From assembly GCA_038042195.1 (NCBI GenBank), contig JBBTET010000045.1, forward strand, positions 1 to 49,937: 49,937 bases of DNA. The letters run 5' to 3'. Source of the stretch: JACRIM01 sp038042195. Its GTDB lineage: Bacteria > Planctomycetota > Phycisphaerae > UBA1845 > UTPLA1. Under the pieces are notes generated by a model. The model worked only from the letters and a program-made list of their open reading frames with translations, was not told the origin of the DNA and searched no databases. Below, in pieces: positions 27,157 through 36,299 of the stretch (its first letter is position 1; the number at the start of each line of letters is the position of its first letter). The translations under genes and the position numbers were made by a program.

Positions 27157-29536
27157 TGGGCGGGGGCTTCAGCCGGGCGATTCGTTGTTCAATCGCTACG
27201 CGCATTTCCTTCGTCATGCGGTGCAGCGGCGAGACATAGATGCGTTTGGCATCGAGATCGAGGGCGGTTTGGAGTTCGCTCGCGGCGTCTATCAACGCCC
27301 TTTTGCGGTCCTCACTCTGAGAAGGCAAGGCAGCGTAGCGCTCCGTGAGGTCGGCGAGGAATATGTGCCTCTGCGGACTGGTGGGATGCGCAGCGAGGGC
27401 AAGCCGCGCAGAATCAAGGGCCGGCAGATTCCAATCCAAACAAGCAACATATGGAGGAAGAGGAGTCCCATGTTCTAACGCCTGCGTCGAAGGCCATCCC
27501 GGATGCTCCAGATCGAATCGGCGTGAATTGACTATTGCGCGGTAGTGGTGAACGAGGGCGTTGTGGGGGTCGCGCTCGGCGAAGTCGTCGACGTTGTTAA
27601 GAAGTTCGTCGGCCAGATAGGTTGTTGCGACGAATGGGATACATACGTCGATGAATTCTTCGAGCGCTGTCGAGTCGGAGTGATAGGCGGCAACCGCCTT
27701 GTAATAGTTGTGTGTACTTTGCGGCCAGCCGTACTTATCGAGGGGTTGATTTGCCGGTGCCCGGCGGGCTGAGGCAATCCCTTGGCTGGCTAGGCTTGCC
27801 TTGACGTAGAGCATGAAAAGGCAAAGCACTAGTACGATGCAGGCGGCTGGAACGGCGTATCGGAGGTTTGCGCGAGGGAGTGGGGTCATCGCGCGTTCTT
27901 GGTCCGCACAGCGGACCCTACTTGCAAGCCCGACAGTGATCAATGCGAAGAAGGTCGTCACCGCGCCACCATTGAAGAGGGCGAGGTCGATGCCTGAGTG
28001 GATCACGAAGCCGAGGAGGCCGGCGGAGAGGGCGGCGAGCATGGGTCCGAGTGGGGCGTCGGAGATGGATTTGCCCGAGGCTGGTTCGTAGGCGGTGAGG
28101 AAGAAGGCGAGGAACCAGGTGACTGCCGGGATGAAGAGTGTGAGCACGATGTAGGGCGGTGGGGCATCGACAAGCGTTACGAGCCAGCCGGCGAAGAGCA
28201 GGATGCCAATGAAGGCGCTGGAGAGGATGATTGACGAGGCGTGGATTGCGCCCTCGGGGAGTTCGAGCCAGGTTGCGCTGGATTGCGAGTTTGATTCGCA
28301 CAGGCTATTAGCCTGTGCCACACCTTCCGCTTTGGCGTTATTCGCAATCCTTCGTGAGATTCCCACTAACACGGCGACAAGCCCAATGAGTCCGAGCACG
28401 CCCCATTCCGCCGCAGCGCGAACGACCCAACTGTGTGGGTCTTCCACGTCTTCGGGGCATTCGACATCTTTGTAGCGCGTGAAGTGGCGACCGAAGTTTT
28501 CCGCGCCGACGCCCCACGGACCCTGGTCGCGGATCATGGCGACCGAGGCCCGCCAATAGTACGAGCGATAGAGCATGGAGAGGCCGAGGGCATCGGGTTT
28601 GAAATGGAGGATGAGCGTAAGCATAAGGGCCAACGCGAAGAGGCAAGCCCAGATGGTGTGGACACTTCGGAGCGGGCGGCCTCTAAAGAACTTGTGCTTC
28701 CATTCGCCGATCATCCACGCGACGAGCGCGATCCCAAGTGCCGCCGCCGCGCCTTTGCTTTGTGCGCCGGTCAACGTAGCGACTCCGGCGACGCCGATGA
28801 TGCCGGGAATCAGCACGGTCCACATCCGCCCACGACCCCAACGCGATCGCGCGACGCCGAAGGCCGTGAGGATGACGAGGATCAGGTAGCTCGCCAGCAC
28901 GTTGGGGTGCGAGAAAAAGCCCGTGACCGAGCCGCCCTTGAGGCGTTGTTCGTAGTCGTAGATGAAGCCGGGGTTGGAGTCGTTCGCGGAGATCAGCTCG
29001 GCCTTGTGATCGTTGTAGTACTGCACCGTATCGGGCCACTCGATGTATCGCTGGTACGCGCATTTGGTGATCATCACCGCGCCGGTGGTGAGGATGACGG
29101 TGAGTGCGAGGCGGACTTGCCACGGTCGGCGAAGCAGTTGCGAGAGGGTGATGAAGTAGACGAGAAGACCGAGGAAATCGATGCTGCCGATGATGGCGAG
29201 GTGTTTTTGCCCAGCGCGATATGTTGATATTCCCATCGCGACCGCGAGGATGGCCGCGCCCCACTCGGCACCGGTGCGGCGATAACCTTCGCCAAACCAT
29301 AGCTTGAGAGTAAGCACCAATCCCGCCACGGCAAAGATCAACGCATTGATGGCGAAAGTGGTGGCGGGCGATGCGCCGGCGGGGGCGTCGAGCGTGCGCA
29401 GGCTGCGTGCGACTTCAAACGTGTGCGTCTCACCGACGACGGCGCGCAGCGGGATGAGCGCAAGGAGGACGAGCAACGCGGTGTGTTCCACCCACGGACG
29501 AAGGCTAAGAGTTGTTGTCGATCGTCTCGTGGCCAC
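27149..29536 (-). CDS. O-antigen ligase/polymerase (Wzy/WaaL) family membrane protein
   Basis: 795 aa from a GTG at 29536 lying one nucleotide after the upstream stop with GGAG ahead; longer starts would run through the previous gene. The first 600 residues hold about 12 membrane segments with O-antigen ligase features: TGFFSHPNVLASYLILV, GAQSKGAAAALGIAL, and a periplasmic loop GPWGVGAENFGRHFTRY..EDPHSWVVRAAAEWG. The last 180 residues are a soluble helical (TPR-like) tail. Such proteins polymerise or ligate undecaprenyl-linked glycans. An embedded palindrome adds residues near VAQANSLCES (28298-28318). Confidence 0.85.
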   Translation of the reverse strand: MATRRSTTTLSLRPWVEHTALLVLLALIPLRAVVGETHTFEVARSLRTLDAPAGASPATTFAINALIFAVAGLVLTLKLWFGEGYRRTGAEWGAAILAVAMGISTYRAGQKHLAIIGSIDFLGLLVYFITLSQLLRRPWQVRLALTVILTTGAVMITKCAYQRYIEWPDTVQYYNDHKAELISANDSNPGFIYDYEQRLKGGSVTGFFSHPNVLASYLILVILTAFGVARSRWGRGRMWTVLIPGIIGVAGVATLTGAQSKGAAAALGIALVAWMIGEWKHKFFRGRPLRSVHTIWACLFALALMLTLILHFKPDALGLSMLYRSYYWRASVAMIRDQGPWGVGAENFGRHFTRYKDVECPEDVEDPHSWVVRAAAEWGVLGLIGLVAVLVGISRRIANNAKAEGVAQANSLCESNSQSSATWLELPEGAIHASSIILSSAFIGILLFAGWLVTLVDAPPPYIVLTLFIPAVTWFLAFFLTAYEPASGKSISDAPLGPMLAALSAGLLGFVIHSGIDLALFNGGAVTTFFALITVGLASRVRCADQERAMTPLPRANLRYAVPAACIVLVLCLFMLYVKASLASQGIASARRAPANQPLDKYGWPQSTHNYYKAVAAYHSDSTALEEFIDVCIPFVATTYLADELLNNVDDFAERDPHNALVHHYRAIVNSRRFDLEHPGWPSTQALEHGTPLPPYVACLDWNLPALDSARLALAAHPTSPQRHIFLADLTERYAALPSQSEDRKRALIDAASELQTALDLDAKRIYVSPLHRMTKEMRVAIEQRIARLKPPPTR
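28298..28318. repeat. REP-like palindrome inside the O-antigen ligase gene
   Basis: A perfect inverted repeat with 10-bp arms GCACAGGCTA / TAGCCTGTGC around one central T, embedded in frame in the hydrophilic stretch of the ligase coding sequence that reads VAQANSLCE. Such short palindromes normally lie between genes. Confidence 0.75.
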
Positions 29537-29537
29537 G

Positions 29538-30635
29538 TCAACGCTCCACTCGTTGCTGCTTCGAGCCGGTCCATTCAAGGAATGCGACGACACCAACGAC
29601 GAAGATGGTCTCTGCCGCAATGCACCACGCCAGCGTCCACGAGGCCGTGGCCAACAGGAGTGCGGGCAGCGCGGTGACGAGCGTGGCGAGCCAAATGAGC
29701 AGCACGGCCTTGGGCACACTCATGCCTCGATTAATCAGTCGGTGCGAAAAGTGCCGCCGATCGCCCGTCCAGATGGAAACGTGCATACGCATTCGCAGGA
29801 ACACCACACTGACCGTGTCATACAGCGGCACGGCCATGACCACGAGCGGGGCGAGTGCTCCGATGGGCTTCTGGCCGCGAACGGGGTCGGCGAAGGTCGT
29901 GAGAATGGTGAACACGCCGAGTAACATGCCGATGACCTGGCTGCCCGCGTCGCCCATGAAGATTTTCGCGGGGAAAAAGTTGAACGGCAGAAACCCGGCC
30001 AGCGCCCCGGCAAGCAACATGCAACACGCTGGAACGAAGACCTGTCCATCACCCAACGCGGCGAACGCGAACACGCTTGATGCGATCATCGCGACACCGG
30101 CGGCGAGGCCGTCCATGTTGTCGAGGAAGTTCAGCGAGTTCATCAGCGTGAGAATCCACAGAATCGAGAGGGTGCTCGACGCGACCCAACCGAGGTGCGA
30201 TAGCAGGCGAAGGTCGAAGACCAATACCAGGCCGGCTGCGACAATGATCTGCACGATGAGCTTCGGCAGCGGGCGAAGTGGGCGTCGATCATCCCAGAGG
30301 CCCATGCCGCACATGACGACGATCGCGGCGATGATGCCGAGGGCGAGCGGCGTCTTGGTGATGATGCCGCCGAGGTGGATGCGGATGGCGACTGGCAGCA
30401 AGTCCGCCCCGCCGAAGCGTGCGAGGATGACGGCCGTGAGCATCGGGAGTGCGACGGCGGCCGCGATGGCCACGCCTCCACCGAGGGCAATGGGGCCGGT
30501 GTGGCCCTTGTGGCCGCCGGGATGGTCGACGAAACCGATGCGCCGCGAGACTCGACACGTCACCCATGTGCCGAGGAGGCTGATCACGGCTCCGATGAGT
30601 GCGGCTGCAAGGGGAAGTGTGGTCTGGTTCATCAC
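29538..30635 (-). CDS. polyprenyl-phosphate sugar-1-phosphate transferase (WecA/MraY family)
   Basis: 365 aa with about ten membrane helices. Starts lipid-linked glycan synthesis by moving a sugar-1-phosphate from a UDP-sugar to undecaprenyl phosphate. Motifs in order: GLWDDRRPLRP (first aspartates), NSLNFLDNMDGLAAG (catalytic Asp), FNFFPAKIFMGDAGS (NxxPAxxFxGDxGS) and TGDRRHFSHRLINRGMS (HxxH loop). WecA/TagO-like more than MraY because of the HxxH loop. One nucleotide separates its stop from the O-antigen ligase start, so they form an operon. Confidence 0.92.
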   Translation of the reverse strand: MMNQTTLPLAAALIGAVISLLGTWVTCRVSRRIGFVDHPGGHKGHTGPIALGGGVAIAAAVALPMLTAVILARFGGADLLPVAIRIHLGGIITKTPLALGIIAAIVVMCGMGLWDDRRPLRPLPKLIVQIIVAAGLVLVFDLRLLSHLGWVASSTLSILWILTLMNSLNFLDNMDGLAAGVAMIASSVFAFAALGDGQVFVPACCMLLAGALAGFLPFNFFPAKIFMGDAGSQVIGMLLGVFTILTTFADPVRGQKPIGALAPLVVMAVPLYDTVSVVFLRMRMHVSIWTGDRRHFSHRLINRGMSVPKAVLLIWLATLVTALPALLLATASWTLAWCIAAETIFVVGVVAFLEWTGSKQQRVER

Positions 30636-30705
30636 GCAATCGCCATGCTATTGATGGATGCGGGCGTCGTCTATATCGTTACGGTTCAACGGGAGTGAGG
30701 GTTAT

Positions 30706-31275
30706 TTGAAAAAAGAACTCCGCACGAAAATACGGGGCATCCTTGCCGGGCTACCGGCTGAGACGATGTTCGCCAAGAGCCAGTCGGCGGCAGAGCGGCT
30801 GTTCGAGCAGCCCGAGTACCAGCGCGCCGAGATCATGATGATCTACCTGACTCACCAGCAGGAGGTGGACACGACGCCCATCGTGTTGCAGGCGTGGCAG
30901 GATCGCAAAAAGGTCGTCGCCCCACAGGTGAGCTGGGAGAGCCGGCAGATGATCCCAATCGAGATTCGCAACCTCGATGACGACGTGGGCGAGAACAACC
31001 AGCTTGGCATTCGCGAGCCGATCCACGGAATGCCCATTCCGATTCAGTTGATCGATCTGGTGATCGTGCCGGGGCTGGGGTTTGATCCATTCGGGAATCG
31101 GCTCGGGCGCGGGCGAGGGTTTTACGACCGATTCCTGTCGAAAGCCGAGTTTCGAGGCGTGGCATGCGCGCTGGCCTTCGAAGAGCAACTCGTCGGCTCC
31201 ATCCCGGCCGGACCGTTGGATAAGAAGATGCAGATGCTGGTCACGGATGCGGCGGTGCGGCGGTTTGATCCTTAA
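30706..31275 (+). CDS. 5-formyltetrahydrofolate cyclo-ligase
   Basis: 189 aa from a TTG at 30706 preceded by GTGAGG; ATG 30658 would add 16 residues unlike the family. Recycles 5-formyl-THF to 5,10-methenyl-THF with ATP. Begins LKKELRTKIRGIL, contains EIMMIYLTHQQEVDT and the diagnostic ATP/folate loop LGFDPFGNRLGRGRGFYDRFL. Divergent from the polyprenyl-phosphate transferase gene. The stop codon lies inside a hairpin. Confidence 0.9.
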   Translation: MKKELRTKIRGILAGLPAETMFAKSQSAAERLFEQPEYQRAEIMMIYLTHQQEVDTTPIVLQAWQDRKKVVAPQVSWESRQMIPIEIRNLDDDVGENNQLGIREPIHGMPIPIQLIDLVIVPGLGFDPFGNRLGRGRGFYDRFLSKAEFRGVACALAFEEQLVGSIPAGPLDKKMQMLVTDAAVRRFDP

Positions 31276-31291
31276 TAAAAGGATCCTTTTC
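31267..31291 (+). terminator. possible intrinsic terminator after cyclo-ligase gene
   Basis: Stem GATCCTT (31267-31273) pairs with AAGGATC (31279-31285) around a 5-nt loop, followed by CTTTTC. The stop codon is in the loop side. The AAAAGGATCCTTTT run (31277-31290) is itself palindromic. The T tract is short. Confidence 0.4.
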
Positions 31292-31399
31292 GGGCCAAGT
31301 ATCCACACGGTGACTCTGGTATCATTAATGTAGTCGAAATCGACCTTCGCTCTTTGTGGGGGGATGATTGCGCCGGACTGCTTTCTGGAGGGGTACAAC

Positions 31400-33835
31400 A
31401 TGCGTTCGTCACGCTTCTTGTTTGTGATCCTCGCAATGTGGGTTTGTACGGCGACGGTGGCAGTCGAGCCGGACGCCTACCAACCGGAACGCGAGGATCA
31501 GCCGTACCTCCCCGGCGCAGGGCAACTTCGTAGCGGACTCCGCGGCGTCTCCCTGTCGCCGGCCGGCAGCGTGCAGGTGAACGTGGATGCCAACGGGCTG
31601 AACATCGTCGGTGATGCCGCCAACGAGCCATCCATCGCCATCGATCCCACAAACCCCAATCGCATGGCTGTGGGCTGGCGTCAGTTTGATAACATCGCCT
31701 CAAACTTTCGTCAGGCCGGCAACGCATACAGCACGGATGGCGGCGCAACGTGGACGTTTCCCGGGGTCCTCACCCCAGGTGTCTTTCGCAGTGACCCGGT
31801 CCTCGTCGCGGACAACGTCGGCAGATTCTTCTACAACAGCCTTCAAACCACCTTCTGCATCGACGTTTTTCAATCCGCCAACGCGGGCATGACATGGCCC
31901 ACCAGCGTCGCCGCCTTCGGCGGTGATAAAGCCTGGATGGACGTGGATCGCACTGCGGGCATCGGCTCCGGATTTCTCCACATGGCCTGGCAGAATGCGG
32001 CCCGATGTGCAAACGTCCCTAGCGGCCGACTCTTCACGCGATCCATCGACCACGGCGCTACCTGGCTTACGCCCATTGCGATCACCAACAGTCCGCGATT
32101 CGGCGTCACTGCGGTCGGACCGGACGGAGCAGTCTATGTCACCGGAACGACGTCATCGCTCTCCACGTTTGTGGTTGCCAAATCGACCAACGCACAAAAC
32201 GGCGGAGTCACTCCGACGTGGGCATTTTCTGTAACCGGGAGCTTCCTTGGCGGATCACAGACTGTCGGCGGCGGCCCCAACCCGGCGGGGCTTCTCGGAC
32301 AGGTCTGGATCGCGGCGAATCCACTCAACGCGGCGCATGTTTTTCTGCTTGGCTCGGTCGATCCGGCGGGGAGCGACCCACTGGATGTGAGGTTTGCTCG
32401 AAGTATCGACGGCGGGCAAACGTGGTCGGCCTCTGTGAAGGTCAATGATGACGCGGGCACAACCGCCTACCAGTGGTTTGGGACGATGGCGGTCGCTCCG
32501 AACGGCCGAATCGATGTGGTGTGGAATGACACGCGAGATGACCCAACAAATGTCATGTCGAAGACGCGGTACAGTTACTCGACAGACGAGGGCGTGACCT
32601 GGGTGCCCAGCTACGCCTTCACGCCGGCGTGGAATTCGCTCGTCGGCTTTCCCAGTCAGAACAAAATCGGCGACTACTACGACATGGAGTCCGACAACGC
32701 CGCTGCGCATCTAATTTATTCCGCGACGTTTAATGGCGAGCAGGACGTGTACTACACCACGTTGACGCCCAATGACTGCAATCGCAACGGCATCTCGGAC
32801 ACCTTGGACATCGCCAATCTCACCAGCAGCGATTGCAATAGCAACGGATTGCCGGACGAGTGTGAGAATGACTGCAATGAAGATGGCATCGCCGACGTGT
32901 GCCAACTCGTGGGGAACGACTGCAACAGCAACGGCGTACCCGACGATTGCGAACCGGGCCATGAAGATTGCAATAACAACAGCATCTTCGATCTCTGCGA
33001 GGGGTTCGTGGATTGCAACGGCAACGGCCACTGGGACCTGTGCGACATTGCGAACGCCACGTCTGTGGACTGCAACGGAAATAGTATTCCAGACGAATGC
33101 GAGCTACCCAACGCCGTGGCAGCCGCGGACGCCTGCGCCAACGCGCCCTTCGTCACATCGGGGGTACCGGTGGCCGGCACGAATGCGTCGGCAACGACGG
33201 ATGTCGGTAGCGGCGCGAGCTGTGGGGCAAGCGGGCGTGACGTTTATTACAAGTACCGTCCCGTGGTCAGCGGAACGCTCAATTTGAGCCTTTGCGCCGG
33301 AACGTTTTTTGACACGGTGATGTCCGTACACACCGGCTGCCCGGCGACGACCATCAATCAGATCGGGAGCGCCTGTGATGATGACGGCTGCGGCGTGGGC
33401 GGAGGGCCTTCGATCATCAATAACATTGCGGTCACGGCCGGCCAGACCTATCTGATTCGCATTGCCGGGTTCGACAACGGGACAGCCGGTGACGTGGGCT
33501 TCTTCGCACTCACGCTGACCGGGCCAACCGGAGTGGGCGATTGCAACAACGACGGCGTGCCGGATGTGTGCGAGATCGCTGCCGGCGGTGACGCAAATGG
33601 CAATGGCATCCCCGACATTTGCGAACCGTTCCCGGCGTGCGGGACGTGCGCCGGAGACATGAATGGCGACACGAGCGTCGATGGGCGCGACATCACCGCT
33701 TTCATCGGTTGCTATCTCGTGTTCCCCACGGTTCCCGGCAGTTGCGGTTGCGCGGACATGAATGCCAGTCATCAGATCAACTCGGCGGATGTCGGCGATT
33801 TCGTCAATAAGCTGTTGCTGGGCGGCTGTCCGTAA
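31400..33835 (+). CDS. secreted BNR/sialidase-fold protein with DCN-repeat and dockerin-like tail
   Basis: 811 aa from ATG 31400 (GGAGGGG upstream) with a signal peptide ending near ATVAVE. Residues about 40-455 form a BNR/sialidase-type propeller with Asp-box motifs (STDGGATW, SANAGMTW, SIDHGATW, SIDGGQTW, STDEGVTW). Residues about 458-570 carry DCN.NG..D.CE calcium-loop repeats (DCNSNGLPDECE, DCNSNGVPDDCE). A beta domain (about 575-710) and two more repeats follow, ending in a dockerin-like tail AGDMNGDTSVDGRDI and ADMNASHQINSADV. No catalytic sialidase residues are claimed; likely a surface or extracellular binding protein. A paralogue follows. Confidence 0.85.
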   Translation: MRSSRFLFVILAMWVCTATVAVEPDAYQPEREDQPYLPGAGQLRSGLRGVSLSPAGSVQVNVDANGLNIVGDAANEPSIAIDPTNPNRMAVGWRQFDNIASNFRQAGNAYSTDGGATWTFPGVLTPGVFRSDPVLVADNVGRFFYNSLQTTFCIDVFQSANAGMTWPTSVAAFGGDKAWMDVDRTAGIGSGFLHMAWQNAARCANVPSGRLFTRSIDHGATWLTPIAITNSPRFGVTAVGPDGAVYVTGTTSSLSTFVVAKSTNAQNGGVTPTWAFSVTGSFLGGSQTVGGGPNPAGLLGQVWIAANPLNAAHVFLLGSVDPAGSDPLDVRFARSIDGGQTWSASVKVNDDAGTTAYQWFGTMAVAPNGRIDVVWNDTRDDPTNVMSKTRYSYSTDEGVTWVPSYAFTPAWNSLVGFPSQNKIGDYYDMESDNAAAHLIYSATFNGEQDVYYTTLTPNDCNRNGISDTLDIANLTSSDCNSNGLPDECENDCNEDGIADVCQLVGNDCNSNGVPDDCEPGHEDCNNNSIFDLCEGFVDCNGNGHWDLCDIANATSVDCNGNSIPDECELPNAVAAADACANAPFVTSGVPVAGTNASATTDVGSGASCGASGRDVYYKYRPVVSGTLNLSLCAGTFFDTVMSVHTGCPATTINQIGSACDDDGCGVGGGPSIINNIAVTAGQTYLIRIAGFDNGTAGDVGFFALTLTGPTGVGDCNNDGVPDVCEIAAGGDANGNGIPDICEPFPACGTCAGDMNGDTSVDGRDITAFIGCYLVFPTVPGSCGCADMNASHQINSADVGDFVNKLLLGGCP

Positions 33836-33936
33836 AGTCGAAGTCCAGGAGTCACAGCCAACGTCCGCATTTCGAGTGTCCGGTGGTGTCATCTTGGTGG
33901 ACACATGCCGCAGTTCTACACTTTGCGGGGAGTGTT

Positions 33937-35544
33937 ATGAATCGCAGTGTCATCGCTGTTTCGCTGATTGCCATTTCAATGGGGCAGACGGGTCAAGGTG
34001 CTCTGGCCGGGCCGGCGGTCTCGGGACCGTTCGTTGGTACCTATGAACCGGAGCGGATGGATCAGCCGTATCTTCCCGGCGCTGGTCAGATGCGCGGCGG
34101 GTTGCGCGATGTGAGTCGTGCCCCGGTCGGCAGCGTGCAGGTGAACGTGGATGCCAACGGGCTGAACATCGTTGGTGATGCCGCGAATGAACCATCCATC
34201 GCAATCGACCCCACCAATCCGAATCGCATGGCCATCGGTTGGCGGCAGTTTGACACGATCGCATCGAGTTTTCGTCAGGCTGGAAATGCCTATTCGACCG
34301 ACGCGGGAGCAATGTGGACGTTTCCCGGTGTGCTTACCCCCGGCCTTTTTCGCAGCGATCCGGTGCTCTGCGCTGATAATACGGGCAGATTCTTTTACAA
34401 CAGTTTCCGAGACACACTCTGCGTCGACGTATTCCAATCCGCGAACGCCGGCATGACGTGGCCGATCAGTGTCCCCGCGTTTGGCGGCGACAAGGCGTGG
34501 ATGGACGTGGATCGCACGGGCGGCAAAGGTGAAAGTATTCTCTACATGGCGTGGCAGACTGCGGCCTCCTGCCCGAGCGGCCCCATCGGTGCCTCGTTTA
34601 CCCGCTCCACCGATCGCGGCGACTCGTGGCTGACGCCGGTTGCGATTCCCAACAATCCGCGCTTCGGCGTCACTGCGGTAGGGCCGGATGGTGCCGTGTA
34701 CGTGACCGGCATCACTGGCGCGTCATCCAGCTTCGTGGTTGCCAAGTCCACGAACGCCCAATTTTCTGGCGTTTTGCCGACGTTTGATTTCTCCGTGACG
34801 GGTGATTTTCTGGGCGGAGCGCCTGTCTTGGGAGGCATACCCAATCCAGCCGGGCTTCTGGGACAAGTCTGGATAGCCGCCAGTCCTCTGAATGCATCGA
34901 ATGTCTATCTGCTGTGCTCAGTCCATGCACCCGGCGCAGATACGATGGATGTCAAGTTCGCCCGGAGTCTGGATGGTGGGCAAACGTGGGGTGTACCGGT
35001 CCGTGTCAACGATGATCCGACCAATAGCGTGGCGTGGCAATGGTTCGGCACGATGTCGGTGGCCCCGAACGGTCGCATCGACGTGGTCTGGAACGACACG
35101 CGCGACGATCCGCTCAACAAACTTGCCATACTCTATTACTCATTTTCAGTGGATGAGGGCGTGACCTGGGCGGCAAACCGACCGCTCACACCGCAGTGGG
35201 ACTCGCGGATCGGCTGGCCGCAGCAGAACAAGATCGGTGATTACTATCACATGATCTCGTACAACGACGCGGCCCACCTGGCTTACGCGGCCACGTTCAA
35301 CGGCGAACAGGATGTGTATTACATGCGGATCACGCCGCTGCCGACGTGCGACACCTGTGCAGGCGATCTCAACGGGGATTCGTCGGCCGACGGGTCGGAT
35401 ATCGGCTCGTTCTTGAATTGCGTTCTACGATTCCCAGTGACGGCACCGACGTGTGGATGCGCCGACATGAACGGCGACCAGGTGATCGACCTCAATGACA
35501 TTACGCCCTTCGTCGAACGCCTGCTGCTGGGCGGATGCCAATGA
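33937..35544 (+). CDS. secreted BNR/sialidase-fold protein with dockerin-like tail (paralogue)
   Basis: 535 aa from ATG 33937 (GGGGAG upstream) with a signal peptide ending near AISMGQTGQG. It is a shorter paralogue of the preceding gene: the same propeller and Asp boxes (STDAGAMW, SANAGMTW, STDRGDSW, SLDGGQTW, SVDEGVTW), then directly a dockerin-like end AGDLNGDSSADGSDI and ADMNGDQVIDLNDI. The DCN-repeat and beta-domain block is missing. A 45-nt stretch is identical in both genes (31564-31608 and 34128-34172). Tandem duplication followed by domain gain or loss. Confidence 0.85.
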   Translation: MNRSVIAVSLIAISMGQTGQGALAGPAVSGPFVGTYEPERMDQPYLPGAGQMRGGLRDVSRAPVGSVQVNVDANGLNIVGDAANEPSIAIDPTNPNRMAIGWRQFDTIASSFRQAGNAYSTDAGAMWTFPGVLTPGLFRSDPVLCADNTGRFFYNSFRDTLCVDVFQSANAGMTWPISVPAFGGDKAWMDVDRTGGKGESILYMAWQTAASCPSGPIGASFTRSTDRGDSWLTPVAIPNNPRFGVTAVGPDGAVYVTGITGASSSFVVAKSTNAQFSGVLPTFDFSVTGDFLGGAPVLGGIPNPAGLLGQVWIAASPLNASNVYLLCSVHAPGADTMDVKFARSLDGGQTWGVPVRVNDDPTNSVAWQWFGTMSVAPNGRIDVVWNDTRDDPLNKLAILYYSFSVDEGVTWAANRPLTPQWDSRIGWPQQNKIGDYYHMISYNDAAHLAYAATFNGEQDVYYMRITPLPTCDTCAGDLNGDSSADGSDIGSFLNCVLRFPVTAPTCGCADMNGDQVIDLNDITPFVERLLLGGCQ

Positions 35545-35572
35545 ATGATCCTACGCGATGGACTCGGCGCAG

Positions 35573-35602
35573 AAAAAAGCCCGAGAACAAGGGTCCGCGG
35601 GC
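35573..35602 (-). terminator. possible intrinsic terminator for the pseudopilin operon
   Basis: On the minus strand GCCCG (35602-35598) pairs with CGGGC (35583-35579) and is followed directly by six T (35578-35573). The stem is short with a 14-nt loop, so strength is uncertain; placement just after the minus-strand gene supports it. Confidence 0.45.
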
Positions 35603-35633
35603 ATGGAGTTGACGTTGTCAGTGTGTTCGTGGC

Positions 35634-36287
35634 TCAACCGCCGGGTCCGCGCCCTCGACCTCCGGGGCCGCCGCCGCCGGGGCCGCGTTCCGGGGGCTTT
35701 ATCCCACGTTCCTTCATGCGGTCTTTAACGGCCTGGCGGTAGGTCATGTTTCGAGCGGATTTGTCGGCACTGCGGCTTTCGGACCTAGTTTTGCGCTCGG
35801 CTTGGGTCATGGAATCACGACCTTGCATGCGATCTCGCCATTTCTGTCGTTCCTTTTCCCTTTCCTCTTCTGACATCTTTTCATCGCGGGATTCGCGTTC
35901 CTGGCGCATCTTCTCGAACCGCTTTTGCATTTCGTCGATTTGCTTGTCAAGCAGCTTATTGCGAGCCTCCTTGTCCTTGCAGGCGAAATACTCGTTGATT
36001 TCGGCATCGATGCGCTGTTCCATTACTTCGCGGCCGTTCTCTCTAATTTTTTCGCGCTGCTCGTCGGTGAGATCGTCGCGGTCCATGGCCTTTCGAAAGG
36101 TATCAAAGGCCTGTTCGGGGGGAGTATTTTTGAGGGCGTCGACGGTGAACTCCTTCGGAACTTGAACACCTTGTGTCGCTTCCGCGCTCTTCATTTTGGT
36201 GAGGCCCCACACGCCAGCACCCGCGCCAAGAAGACAGACACCTGCCAGAGCCATGAACTTTGGTGATCGAAGAGTCGCGGCACTCAT
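35634..36287 (-). CDS. membrane-anchored charged coiled-coil protein, Gly/Arg/Pro-rich tail
   Basis: 217 aa from ATG 36287 with AAGGAGT upstream, where the RBS abuts the pseudopilin stop. One N-terminal membrane segment (about 12-29), then a long Arg/Glu/Lys-rich helix (residues about 60-190: DEQREKIRENGREVMEQRI, MQKRFEKMRQERESRDEK) and a tail RGPGGGGPGGRGRGPGG. No known enzyme motif. It follows the prepilin gene by 12 nt and is surely cotranscribed; a structural or assembly role with the pseudopilin is inferred from that only. Not recognised. Confidence 0.8.
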   Translation of the reverse strand: MSAATLRSPKFMALAGVCLLGAGAGVWGLTKMKSAEATQGVQVPKEFTVDALKNTPPEQAFDTFRKAMDRDDLTDEQREKIRENGREVMEQRIDAEINEYFACKDKEARNKLLDKQIDEMQKRFEKMRQERESRDEKMSEEEREKERQKWRDRMQGRDSMTQAERKTRSESRSADKSARNMTYRQAVKDRMKERGIKPPERGPGGGGPGGRGRGPGG

Positions 36288-36299
36288 TTTGATGACTCC

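Noticed and set aside
29512..30654. 380-codon open frame opposite the polyprenyl-phosphate transferase
   Set aside because: Composition and lack of motifs show it is antisense to a well-supported WecA/MraY-family gene.
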